Shown: piece after piece, positions 8,666-17,130 of the stretch
Layout of the letters: each line of letters opens with the position of its first letter
Numbering within the stretch: position 1 is the stretch's first letter
Source: Speluncibacter jeojiensis
GTDB taxonomy: Bacteria > Actinomycetota > Actinomycetes > Mycobacteriales > Mycobacteriaceae
Reading direction: 5' to 3'
Assembly (NCBI RefSeq): GCF_029589495.1
Contig: NZ_JAAIVF010000005.1
Location: forward strand, 248,001-312,000
Length of the DNA: 64,000 nucleotides
Made by a program: the position numbers and the translations under genes
The notes under the pieces: generated by a model
Databases searched by the model: none
Told to the model about the DNA's origin: nothing
Seen by the model: the letters and a program-made list of their open reading frames with translations, nothing else

Positions 8666-11326
8666 GTGGCCGAAACAACCACGGCTCCGGCCGCCAGACA
8701 AGAGGGTGGGACCGGCGAGAGTAAGGGCCGCAAGCACCGTTCGATCGAGGATCTCGGTCCGAACTACAAGTGGATTGCGCTGTCGAACACCACGCTCGGC
8801 ATGCTCGTCGCCACCATCAACTCGTCGATCGTCCTGATCGCACTGCCCGACATCTTCAAGGGCATCAAGCTCAACCCGCTGGACTCCGGTAACACCAGTT
8901 ACCTGCTGTGGATGATGATGGGCTTCCTCGTCGTCACCGCGGTGCTCGTCGTGAGCTTCGGCCGGCTCGGCGACATGTACGGCCGCGCCCGCATGTACAA
9001 CATGGGCTTCGCGGTCTTCACGATCTCCTCGATATTCCTGGCCATAACGTGGTTCGACGGCCCTGGCGCGGCGATCTGGCTGATCGTGTGGCGCATCATC
9101 CAGGGCGTCGGCGGCGCGTTCCTGATGGCCAACTCGTCGGCGATCCTCACCGACGCGTTCCCCGCGAATCAGCGCGGACTTGCGCTGGGCATCAACGGTG
9201 TCGCGGCGATTGCCGGTTCGTTCATCGGTCTGCTCATCGGTGGCGTGCTCGCGCCGATCAACTGGAACCTGATCTTCCTGGTGTCGGTGCCGTTCGGCGT
9301 GCTCGGCACCATCTGGGCGTACCTGAAGCTGCACGACACCGGCGTGCGGCAGCACGCGAAGATGGACTGGTGGGGCAACATCACCTTCGCGGTCGGCCTG
9401 GTCGCCGTGCTGGTGGGCATCACGTACGGCATCCAGCCGTATGGCTCCTCGGCGATGGGCTGGGGTAGCCCGATGGTGCTGTCCTGCCTGATCGGCGGCG
9501 TCATCGTGCTGGCCGCGTTCGTCGTGATCGAGACCAAGGTTCCCAACCCGCTGTTCAACCTGGACCTGTTCAAGATCAAGGCTTTCACCTGGGGCAACGT
9601 CGCGAACCTGATGGCCTCGCTCGGACGCGGCGGCCTGCAGTTCATCCTGATCATCTGGCTGCAGGGCATCTGGTTGCCGCAGCACGGGTACGACTACACC
9701 CGCACGCCGCTGTGGGCGGGCATCTACATGGTCCCGATGACGATCGGCTTCCTCGCGACCGCGCCGGTGTCAGGCATCATCTCCGACAAGCTCGGGGCGA
9801 AGTGGTTCACCAGCACCGGCCTGCTCATCACCGCCGGCACGTTCGGACTGCTCATCGCGCTGCCGGTGAACTTCAACTACTGGGCGTTCGCGGTGATCCT
9901 GCTGCTCAACGGTGTCGGCATGGGGTTGTTCGCCTCACCGAACCGGGCCGAGGTGATGAACAGCCTGCCGGCCAACGCGCGCGGTTCGGGCGCGGGCATG
10001 ATGACCACCTTCCAGAACTCCGCCATGGTGCTCTCGATCGGCCTGTTCTTCAGCCTGATGATCGCCGGCCTGAGCAGCCACCTGCCGTCGGCGATGTTCG
10101 GCGGGCTGACCGGCAACGGCGTGCCGTCGGAGATGGCCTCGCAGATCTCGCACCTGCCGGCGGTGGCGATCCTGTTCGCCGCGTTCCTCGGCTACAACCC
10201 GATCAAGGAACTCCTCGGCCCGCACCTGCAGATGCTCAGCGATTCGCAGCAGGCACACCTGACCGGTCTCGAGTTCTTCCCGCACCTGATCTCCGGGCCG
10301 TTCCAGGACGGTCTCAAGGTGGCGTTCATCTTCGCCGCCGTGGCCTGTCTGATCGGCGCCGGTGCCTCGCTGCTGACGGGCTCGAAGAAGACGGCGGCCG
10401 TCGCGGCCGCGCCGCACGAGTCGCTGGGCTCCGAGCTCGCCGGTGTCGCCGGCGAGGCCGGCTGGGGGCCGAGTGAACTCGTGGAGCCGGACATGACTCC
10501 CGAGGCAGGCGGCCGGCACGGCTCGTCGCGGGTGTCGGTGACCGGCGAGGTCACGGCGGAGGAGGGTGTCGCGGCGCCGCAGGCCGTGGTGACCGTCGCG
10601 GGTGCCGACGGCAGTCAGGTCGAACGCATCCTCGTCGAACCCGACGGCAGCTACGCGGTGCGGGGACTGCCCGCCGGGCAGTACACGCTGATCGTGTCGG
10701 CGGCCGGATACGACCCGCAGGCGGTCGGCGTGATGGTCGACGGCTCCAGCCCGGTGCGGCGGGACTTCTCGCTCGCCGGTGGCGGAGTGCTCACCGGCAC
10801 GGTCCGGTCGCGCACCGGTTCGGCGCAGGCGCGGGTGGTCGTCACCGATCCGTCCGGCGTCGTGGTCGCGCAGGCCGAGACCGACCAGGCCGGCTCGTTC
10901 CGGATCGGCGGTCTGCCGCAGGGCCAGCTCGTCGTCACGGCCGCGGCCGCCGGGCACCAGCCCGAAACCCAGGTCGTGCAGGTGGAGTTGGGCACGCCGG
11001 CCGTGGTCGAGATGGTGCTGTCGACGGTCGGCGGGCTCGCCGGTGTGGTGACCACCCGGGACGGTCGATTCTTCGCGGGCGCGACGCTCACGGCACTGGA
11101 CTCGTCCGGTGCTGTGGTCGCGCGGGCGGTGACCGACCAGCAGGGGCGTTACCGGATCGACGGACTGTCCGACGGTCAGTACACGGTGGTGACCACCGCG
11201 TACCAGCCGAGCGCGGTCCAGGTCGGCATCCTGGCGGGCCAGGAGAACACCGCCGACGTGGTGCTCGAGTCGGCCGGCGGACCCGAACGCGAGGTCGGCG
11301 AACTCAGCCGAGTGCATCACAGCTGA
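8666..11326 (+). CDS. DHA2-type MFS transporter fused to three C-terminal regulatory-like domains
   Basis: An 886-residue protein. Residues 35-590 form a 14-helix major-facilitator transporter of the EmrB/QacA (DHA2) group, with motif A GRLGDMYGRARM after helix 2 and RIIQGVGGAFLMANSSA in the helix 4-5 region. From about residue 620 to 875 there are three carboxypeptidase regulatory-like modules (SVTGEVTAEEG, LTGTVRSRTG, LAGVVTTRDG, each followed by a GSYAV/GSFRI/GRYRI strand). An even helix number would put both ends in the cytoplasm, so these modules would face inwards. The GTG start follows AAGGAGAC. A typical DHA2 pump is 450-550 residues long, so the tail is an addition. The substrate is unknown, possibly lipophilic because of the YceI neighbour. 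Confidence 0.9.
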   Translation: MAETTTAPAARQEGGTGESKGRKHRSIEDLGPNYKWIALSNTTLGMLVATINSSIVLIALPDIFKGIKLNPLDSGNTSYLLWMMMGFLVVTAVLVVSFGRLGDMYGRARMYNMGFAVFTISSIFLAITWFDGPGAAIWLIVWRIIQGVGGAFLMANSSAILTDAFPANQRGLALGINGVAAIAGSFIGLLIGGVLAPINWNLIFLVSVPFGVLGTIWAYLKLHDTGVRQHAKMDWWGNITFAVGLVAVLVGITYGIQPYGSSAMGWGSPMVLSCLIGGVIVLAAFVVIETKVPNPLFNLDLFKIKAFTWGNVANLMASLGRGGLQFILIIWLQGIWLPQHGYDYTRTPLWAGIYMVPMTIGFLATAPVSGIISDKLGAKWFTSTGLLITAGTFGLLIALPVNFNYWAFAVILLLNGVGMGLFASPNRAEVMNSLPANARGSGAGMMTTFQNSAMVLSIGLFFSLMIAGLSSHLPSAMFGGLTGNGVPSEMASQISHLPAVAILFAAFLGYNPIKELLGPHLQMLSDSQQAHLTGLEFFPHLISGPFQDGLKVAFIFAAVACLIGAGASLLTGSKKTAAVAAAPHESLGSELAGVAGEAGWGPSELVEPDMTPEAGGRHGSSRVSVTGEVTAEEGVAAPQAVVTVAGADGSQVERILVEPDGSYAVRGLPAGQYTLIVSAAGYDPQAVGVMVDGSSPVRRDFSLAGGGVLTGTVRSRTGSAQARVVVTDPSGVVVAQAETDQAGSFRIGGLPQGQLVVTAAAAGHQPETQVVQVELGTPAVVEMVLSTVGGLAGVVTTRDGRFFAGATLTALDSSGAVVARAVTDQQGRYRIDGLSDGQYTVVTTAYQPSAVQVGILAGQENTADVVLESAGGPEREVGELSRVHHS

Positions 11327-11333
11327 TTCCTGA

Positions 11334-11377
11334 ACGACGAAGCCTCGCAACGTAAGTACGTTGTGGGGCTTCGTCGT
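11334..11377. terminator. 20-bp bidirectional terminator hairpin
   Basis: The arms 11334-11353 and 11358-11377 pair along 20 positions with only two G-U type pairs around a 4-nt AAGT loop. It lies between the end of the MFS fusion (plus strand) and the end of the MarR regulator (minus strand), where a terminator is expected for both. Confidence 0.85.
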
Positions 11378-11388
11378 GTGCGGGACCG

Positions 11389-11901
11389 TCAGCCGGTGAA
11401 GTCGCCCGCCTCCCGGCGCAGTTCGGTGATCACGTCGACCAGCTCGGTGAGCCGGCCGGCGGGAAGTCCGGGCTTCGCGAAGACCTGCGCGTTGAGGTCG
11501 TCGGTCGCGCGCAGCGCGAGTTCACGTCCGGCGTCGGTGATCTCGACGAGGGTGGCGCGGCCGTCGCTGGGGTGGGGGACCCGCCGGACCAGGTGCGCGC
11601 GTTCGAGCCGGTCGACGGCGTTCGTGACGCTCGTCGGGTGCACCTGCAGCCGGGCGCTGGCTTTTGCCATCGGCAGCGCCCCGGTGCGGGTGAACGTGAG
11701 CAGCATCAGCATCTCGTAGCGCGCGAAGGTCAGTCCGTGCGGCTTGAGCAGTTCCTCCACCCGGCCGAGCATGATCTGTTGCGCGCGCATGATCGAGGTG
11801 ACCGCGGCCATGCCGTCCGCGACATCGCCCCAACCGTGCGCGGCCCATTGCCTTTTCGCCTCGGCGATCGGATCGACCGGGAGCGGTGATGGCGGCGTCA
11901 T
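11389..11901 (-). CDS. MarR family transcriptional regulator
   Basis: A 170-residue winged-helix regulator. The DNA-binding part is visible as LTFARYEMLMLLTFT, then ASARLQVHPTSVTNAVDRLERAHLVRRVPHPSDGR, where the last element is the typical MarR wing with its D-x-R motif. Helices at both ends would form the dimer interface. It starts with ATG at 11901 and ends facing the MFS fusion across a shared terminator. MarR proteins usually sense small lipophilic or phenolic ligands and often control adjacent pumps, so the 6850-11326 genes are candidate targets. This is inferred from position only. Confidence 0.88.
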   Translation of the reverse strand: MTPPSPLPVDPIAEAKRQWAAHGWGDVADGMAAVTSIMRAQQIMLGRVEELLKPHGLTFARYEMLMLLTFTRTGALPMAKASARLQVHPTSVTNAVDRLERAHLVRRVPHPSDGRATLVEITDAGRELALRATDDLNAQVFAKPGLPAGRLTELVDVITELRREAGDFTG

Positions 11902-11956
11902 GACTGTCGACTCTACTGAGGGACCGGACCCGCCATCACCGGATGGCGCCCGTGGG

Positions 11957-12832
11957 TCAGGCGGTGACCCGGGAGGCGACGCCGGCGTCGACCGGCACCA
12001 CGATGCCGGTCATGTGTGCGCTCGCCTCGGCGGCGAGGAACAGCGCCACCCGGGTGATCTCCTCCGGCTCGAGCACCGGCACCGGCTGCACGTGCAGCGA
12101 CTGCATGACCGGCGCGACGTCGTCCCAGGTCGGCTTCTCCAGGTCGGGGCGCATCACCGAGTAGAGCGCGTCGTTGTGCACCATCGGCGTCGAGATGTTG
12201 CCCGGTGCGATCGCGTTCACGGTGATCCCGTGCGGGGCGAGGTCCTGCGCGGCCGACTTGGTCAGGCCGATCACGCCCCACTTGGACGGGCTGTAACCGG
12301 CCTGCTGGGTGCCGCCCTGGCGGCCCATCATCGACGAGATCGTGATGCACCGGCCGTAGCCGCGCTCGATCATGCCGGGGGCGACCGCGCCGAGGGTGTT
12401 GAACACGCCGGTCAGGTTCGAGGCGATGACCTCGTTCCACGTCTCGATCGACATCGTGTCGATCGAGCCGATCACCGAGACGCCGGCGTTGGCGATCGCG
12501 ATGTCGATCTTGCCGAACTCGGCGTGCGCGCGCGCCACCAGCTCGTCGACGGCGGGGCGGTCGGCGGTGTTCAGCTTCGCGGACAGGCACTTGCGCCCGG
12601 TGGCCTCGACCAGGCGGACCGTTTCGGCAAGGTCCTCCTCGGTGGCCAGCGGGTACTTGACCGCGGGGCTGTCCTCGCAGCGGTCGCAGATCACCACGTC
12701 CGCGCCGCGCTGCGCAAAGGCCACCGCATGGGTGCGGCCCTGCCCGCGGGCGCCGCCGGTGATGAAGACGACGCGGTCCCGGAAATCATTTCCGCTGTCG
12801 ATGCCGGGCTGTGCGTTCTGACTGTCGGTCAC
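11957..12832 (-). CDS. mycofactocin-dependent SDR family oxidoreductase
   Basis: A 291-residue short-chain dehydrogenase of the mycofactocin-coupled class (carveol dehydrogenase-like), which keeps a non-exchangeable NAD and passes electrons to mycofactocin. Diagnostic features are FITGGARGQGR in place of the usual TGxxxGIG, a ~20-residue insertion (CEDSPAVKYPLATEEDLAETV) after the second strand, NAG (NAGVS), the catalytic Ser in ITISSMMG and the YSPSK catalytic tetrad. The GTG at 12832 has GGGAG upstream. It lies near mftG and the other mft genes, which supports the class. The alcohol it oxidises is not evident from sequence. Confidence 0.92.
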   Translation of the reverse strand: MTDSQNAQPGIDSGNDFRDRVVFITGGARGQGRTHAVAFAQRGADVVICDRCEDSPAVKYPLATEEDLAETVRLVEATGRKCLSAKLNTADRPAVDELVARAHAEFGKIDIAIANAGVSVIGSIDTMSIETWNEVIASNLTGVFNTLGAVAPGMIERGYGRCITISSMMGRQGGTQQAGYSPSKWGVIGLTKSAAQDLAPHGITVNAIAPGNISTPMVHNDALYSVMRPDLEKPTWDDVAPVMQSLHVQPVPVLEPEEITRVALFLAAEASAHMTGIVVPVDAGVASRVTA

Positions 12833-13055
12833 TTTCGGCTCCCACCGTGTCGTTGTTCAGGTGTTCCTGGCCGAACCGTGTCGTTCGGTCCGTTCTCGAT
12901 GCTATGGCGATTCGCGGCGCGGAGGAGGGGGCATTCCGGTGGGCGGTCGGATGCAGCGCGGGTGGTGAACGGCGGCGCAGGCGGAGTCCCGCGGATATGA
13001 TGTGCGTCGCAGTGTGCGCGTGTCCTGCGCCACTGCATGGTGGGAAGGATCGACT

Positions 13056-13871
13056 GTGCGAGGTGACCAGGACGCGGTGCGTGCGGCCGTGTTGCGGATC
13101 CGGCGCGACACCGGTCTGCCGGTCGCCTTCGGCGGCACCATGGGGCGCGGCGCGCGACTGCACCTGACCGAGTTCGTCGGCGCCCGGGGCACGTCGATGC
13201 AGGGGCTGCGGGTGAGCAGCGGGGCCGGCCTCGGCGGCAAGGCGGTGGCGTTGCGTCGGCCGGTGATCGTGCACGACTACGCGACCGCCGCGGCCATCAC
13301 CCACGACTACGACCACGCGGTCGTGCGCGGTGAGGGCCTCGGCGCGGTCGTCGGTGTGCCGGTCGTGGTGGGCCGGTCGGTCCGGGCCGTGCTCTACGTG
13401 GCGGCCCGGGGTGCGGCGCGGATCGGTGATCGCGCCGTCGAGGCGGCGGTCGGTCGCGCCCGGTTGCTCGAGCAGGACCTCGCCGTGCGTGAGGCGCTGG
13501 CCGAACGTGCCGCCCTCGCCGACGACACCACCGGACGGTGGACCCGCGTCGACGGCGCCCGCGCGGACCTGCTGGCGCTGGCGACGAAGGTCGCCGACCG
13601 CCGGCTCGGCGCCGAGCTGGTGACTATCGCCGACCGGTTGTCCTGCACCCCCGTCCCTGGCCCCGCACCCGGCACGGACCCGGTGCTCAGCCCTCGAGAG
13701 GTGGAGGTGCTCACCCACGTGGCGGTCGGGCGCACCAACGCGGAGATCGGCGAGCAGATGAGCGTCGGCGCCGAAACCGTCAAGAGCTACCTGCGCACGC
13801 TCATGCGCAAACTCGCGGTCGGCAACCGGATCGAGGCCGTGGTCGCCGCCCGCGCGGCGGGTCTGCTGTAG
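13056..13871 (+). CDS. GAF-domain LuxR-type transcriptional regulator
   Basis: A 271-residue regulator. The N-terminal 150 residues resemble a GAF sensor (LPVAFGGTMGRG, GLRVSSGAGLGGKAVALRRPVIVHDY, GVPVVVGRSVRAVLYVA). The C-terminal 65 residues form a LuxR/GerE helix-turn-helix: LSPREVEVLTHVAVGRTNAEIGEQM, then GAETVKSYLRTLMRKL. There is no receiver domain, so it is not a classical two-component regulator. The GTG at 13056 sits behind GGGAAGGA. It precedes mftG by 3 bp on the same strand and is divergent from the mycofactocin SDR, so it probably controls one or both. What ligand the GAF domain senses is unknown. Confidence 0.85.
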   Translation: MRGDQDAVRAAVLRIRRDTGLPVAFGGTMGRGARLHLTEFVGARGTSMQGLRVSSGAGLGGKAVALRRPVIVHDYATAAAITHDYDHAVVRGEGLGAVVGVPVVVGRSVRAVLYVAARGAARIGDRAVEAAVGRARLLEQDLAVREALAERAALADDTTGRWTRVDGARADLLALATKVADRRLGAELVTIADRLSCTPVPGPAPGTDPVLSPREVEVLTHVAVGRTNAEIGEQMSVGAETVKSYLRTLMRKLAVGNRIEAVVAARAAGLL

Positions 13872-13874
13872 CGC

Positions 13875-15347
13875 GTGGCCGGCTCGTCGGCCGACGTCGT
13901 CATCGTCGGGGGAGGCAGCTGCGGTGCGGTGCTGGCCGCACGGCTGAGCACAGACCCCGACCGCCGGGTCCTGCTGCTCGACGCCGGCGACGGATACGTT
14001 GCGGCGGAAGGCATCCCGCCGCGCCTGCTCGATCTCGGCGTGCTGCCGGTGGGGGAGGGCGAGCCGGCGACCTGGCGGTACGACGGCCACCTGACCGATG
14101 CGCGCCGCGTGCCGGTCATGCGCGGGTTCGGACTCGGCGGCTCGGGTGCGGTCAACGGCGGCTACTTCGTGCGGGCCACCCGAGCAGACCTCGCGGCCTG
14201 GGACAGCGACCTGTGGACCTACGACGCCGCCCTGCCGTACTTTTGCCGCTCCGAGACAGATCTGGACCATCGCGGGCCCCGGCACGGCGACTCCGGGCCG
14301 ATCCCGGTGCACCGCGACCCGCCGGATCGCCGGCACCCGATCAGTGCCGCGTTCCACGACGCAGCACTGGACGCGGGCTTCCCGGCGGAACCCGACAAGA
14401 ACGATTCGGCGGCGGCGGGCATCGGGCCGGTCCCGTTGAACGCCCGCGACGGCGTGCGCGTCAACACCGCGCTCGCGTACCTGCTGCCGGTCCGGTCGCG
14501 GCACAACCTCGAGATCCGGGGCCACACCCGCGTGCTCCGCGTGCTGCTCGACGGTGACCGGGCGGTGGGGGTGCAGGTCGAGCGGGCCGGCACCGTCGAG
14601 ACGATCCCGGCGGGGACGGTCGTGCTGTGCTCGGGCGGGGTCGGCAGCCCGCTGCTGCTGATGCGCTCGGGAATCGGACCGGCAGACGAACTCCGCGGCG
14701 TGGGGATTGCGCCGTTGCACGAATTGTCCGGCGTCGGAAGAGGGTTCAGTGATCATCCGGAGATCGCGGTCCCGTATCGCTACCGCGACGGAGCCATGCA
14801 CCGCCCCGGCACCCCGGTGTTGCAGGTGTGCCTGAACGTCGGCGACGAGTACGAACTGCGGCCTTACACCGCCTCGTTCACCGATCTCGTGGCGGGCAGC
14901 CCCGCGATGCCGCCGCAACTCGGTGTCGCGCTGATGAACCCGGCGAGCCGGGGCGAGATCACGCTCGATCCCGCCGACCCGCAGGGGCTTCCGCGGGTGC
15001 GCTACCGCTACCTCGAACTCGAGACGGACCGGCGGTCCGCGCGACACGGGCTCGACCTGGCGCTGGATCTTCTCGCCGCCCCGCAGTTGCGCGCACTGGC
15101 GCAGCCGCTCGACGTCGACCGCACCGACGACTGGATCTCGGCGCACCTGGGGACCTCGCAACACCTGTCGGGCAGTTGCCGGATGGGGCCGGACCCCGAT
15201 GCCGGCGCCGTGGTCGACGAGCGGTGCCGCGTGCACGGGCTCGAGGGGCTCGCGGTCGTCGACACGTCGGTGATTCCGCGGGTGCCCAGCCGCGGACCGC
15301 ACGCGACCGCGGTGATGCTCGCCGAGCGTGCGGCCGAACTGCTGTGA
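13875..15347 (+). CDS. mftG: mycofactocin-associated GMC oxidoreductase MftG
   Basis: A 490-residue FAD enzyme of the glucose-methanol-choline family. It has the N-terminal dinucleotide motif VVIVGGGSCGAVLAARLS, the GMC signature GFGLGGSGAVNGG, the second signature GGVGSPLLLMRSGIGP and the C-terminal active-site histidine region GTSQHLSGSCRMG plus GPHATAVMLAERAA. MftG is associated with mycofactocin clusters and is reported to re-oxidise reduced mycofactocin and feed electrons to the respiratory chain. The GTG start lies 3 bp after the LuxR-type gene. The coding end is only 1 bp from the end of the opposing TetR gene, and no terminator is visible between them. Confidence 0.9.
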   Translation: MAGSSADVVIVGGGSCGAVLAARLSTDPDRRVLLLDAGDGYVAAEGIPPRLLDLGVLPVGEGEPATWRYDGHLTDARRVPVMRGFGLGGSGAVNGGYFVRATRADLAAWDSDLWTYDAALPYFCRSETDLDHRGPRHGDSGPIPVHRDPPDRRHPISAAFHDAALDAGFPAEPDKNDSAAAGIGPVPLNARDGVRVNTALAYLLPVRSRHNLEIRGHTRVLRVLLDGDRAVGVQVERAGTVETIPAGTVVLCSGGVGSPLLLMRSGIGPADELRGVGIAPLHELSGVGRGFSDHPEIAVPYRYRDGAMHRPGTPVLQVCLNVGDEYELRPYTASFTDLVAGSPAMPPQLGVALMNPASRGEITLDPADPQGLPRVRYRYLELETDRRSARHGLDLALDLLAAPQLRALAQPLDVDRTDDWISAHLGTSQHLSGSCRMGPDPDAGAVVDERCRVHGLEGLAVVDTSVIPRVPSRGPHATAVMLAERAAELL

Positions 15348-15348
15348 G

Positions 15349-15972
15349 CTACGAACCCGTTGCGGCGGTGTCGCCCTGGGCCCGGATCGCCGAGCCCATC
15401 CAGCGGCGCAGGTAGCGGCGCAGGTCGTCGTCGCCACGGGGTGGATCGCCGGGGGCGAGGAAGAACGACTGCATGGTGCGCAGCACGTACTCGACCAGTT
15501 CGCCGAGCGACGCGTCGTCGTATCCGTGGCTCTCCCAGTCGACGTCGAAGCGCCGGATCATCGTCATCCCGAAGGCCTGCGCCTCCTGCGAGGTGAGCCC
15601 CTCGGGCCGGACGTTCGAGTACGAGCTCGACAGCAGGATGCCCAGATGCGGGGTGCGGCGCACCTCGGTCAACGTGAAGATGACGGCCTCGGTCATCGCC
15701 TCGGCCGGGTCGGTCAAGCCGGACACGCGCCGGGTCAGCCGGTCGAGGAAGCCGTCGACGGAGGCGATGGCCGCGGCCTGCATGAGCGCGTGGGCGCTGG
15801 GGAAGTAGCGGTACACCGTCTGCCGGATGACACCGAGGGACTCGGCCACGTCGGCGATGCTGATCTCCGCACCGGTGCGGCCGATGAGTTCGACTGCGGC
15901 GGCGACGATCCGGCGGGTGGCCTCGGCGTCGTCGACCGGCGGGTGACCGCCCCAACCGCGTCTTCGTGCCAC
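15349..15972 (-). CDS. TetR family transcriptional regulator
   Basis: A 207-residue regulator with a standard N-terminal TetR helix-turn-helix: RRIVAAAVELIGRTG, ISIADVAESLGVIRQTVYRYFPSAHALMQA. The remaining helices form the variable ligand domain. It starts with GTG at 15972 and points away from the ferritin-like hydrolase gene at 16193, which it may regulate through the 220-bp region between them. It is distinct from MftR at 18363. The ligand is unknown. Confidence 0.87.
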   Translation of the reverse strand: MARRRGWGGHPPVDDAEATRRIVAAAVELIGRTGAEISIADVAESLGVIRQTVYRYFPSAHALMQAAAIASVDGFLDRLTRRVSGLTDPAEAMTEAVIFTLTEVRRTPHLGILLSSSYSNVRPEGLTSQEAQAFGMTMIRRFDVDWESHGYDDASLGELVEYVLRTMQSFFLAPGDPPRGDDDLRRYLRRWMGSAIRAQGDTAATGS

Positions 15973-16192
15973 CGTCCGCTTCCTCGACTCGAACCGTGTC
16001 GGTCATGCCGAAGTGCCCGCCGACTGCCTTGATCAGCGGCCCGACGCTATCACAGCGGATTTACGGTACGGACGCTCACACGGAGGCCTTGACGAGACCG
16101 GCATCACGTTCTCTAATCATACAGATGTCCCGATGCGCGTATGGTCACCTGCCGGCGCGGTCGGTCCGAGTCTGAGGAAGAGGTAGCCCACG

Positions 16193-17119
16193 GTGACCGA
16201 TCTGCAAGTCCGGAAGATGCGATTCGCGTTCGCGGATTACGACGTGCCCTTCTGCTGGAACGAGGAGAACCCGGCGTTCTCGAGCATGGCCAACGCGGTC
16301 TCGTTCCTGGCCATCGGCTTCGAGAAGATGATCGTGAACTCGATCATCGAGGCCAAGCCGCGGTTCACCGATCCCGAACTGGCCGAGGAGGCCGAGGCGT
16401 TCATGCGCCAGGAGGGGCAGCACTCGACCGCGCACCGCCAGCACGTGACAGCGCTGATCAAGCGCTACCCGGGGCTGCAGCAGACCCTGGACAACGTGAT
16501 CGGCGCGTTCGACAACCTCACCGCGGAGAAGTCGCTGGACTACCGGCTCGCCTACACCGCGGACCTCGAGGCCACCTTCACCCCGGTGTTCAAGCTGATG
16601 CTCGACAACGAGGCGGCGCTGTTCCGTCCCGGCGACGACCGGGTCGCCTCGCTGTTCATCTGGCACTTCGTCGAGGAGGTCGAGCACCGCAGTTCCGGGC
16701 TGATCATCTTCGACGGGCTCGTCGGCAGCGATCTGTACCGGATGCGCATGGCGCCGTCGATCTTCAAGCACGTGCTCGACGTCGTCCGGATCGCCTGCGC
16801 GGGATTCAACGAGCACGTCCCGCTCGAGGACCGCAAGGTCGACGCCCTCGCGATGTTCGCCAACCATCGGCGCGGGCAGAAGCTGCGCAAGTTGTTGCCG
16901 TTCCTCCAGTTCGAGGAGCTCGGCTCGATGGAGCGCGCGTTCGACGTGCTGCCGCTCGGTGAGCAGATGGTCTCGCTGGTGGGCATCATCCGCAGCCAGC
17001 TGCCCAAGCACAACCCGGCGCACGAGAAGTTGCCCGTGCTCGCCGACGTGTGGTTCGAGCGCTACGAGGCCGGCTACGACGTCACCCACTGGTACACCGC
17101 CGACGCGGTCGCATCGTAA
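16193..17119 (+). CDS. predicted metal-dependent hydrolase (PF10118-like, ferritin-like)
   Basis: A 308-residue helical protein of the predicted metal-dependent hydrolase family (PF10118). Carboxylate/histidine pairs suited to a di-metal site are visible: FMRQEGQHSTAHRQH (about residues 66-80) and IWHFVEEVEHRSSG (about 158-171), plus FNEHVP further on. The arrangement E-x-x-H repeated in helices resembles ferritin-like di-iron proteins. The GTG at 16193 follows GAGGAAGAGG. The next gene, a multi-pass membrane protein, begins 11 bp after the stop, so the two probably work together, perhaps on a lipid substrate. Location within the mycofactocin region is suggestive but its role there is unproven. 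Confidence 0.78.
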   Translation: MTDLQVRKMRFAFADYDVPFCWNEENPAFSSMANAVSFLAIGFEKMIVNSIIEAKPRFTDPELAEEAEAFMRQEGQHSTAHRQHVTALIKRYPGLQQTLDNVIGAFDNLTAEKSLDYRLAYTADLEATFTPVFKLMLDNEAALFRPGDDRVASLFIWHFVEEVEHRSSGLIIFDGLVGSDLYRMRMAPSIFKHVLDVVRIACAGFNEHVPLEDRKVDALAMFANHRRGQKLRKLLPFLQFEELGSMERAFDVLPLGEQMVSLVGIIRSQLPKHNPAHEKLPVLADVWFERYEAGYDVTHWYTADAVAS

Positions 17120-17130
17120 GGGGCGCAACG

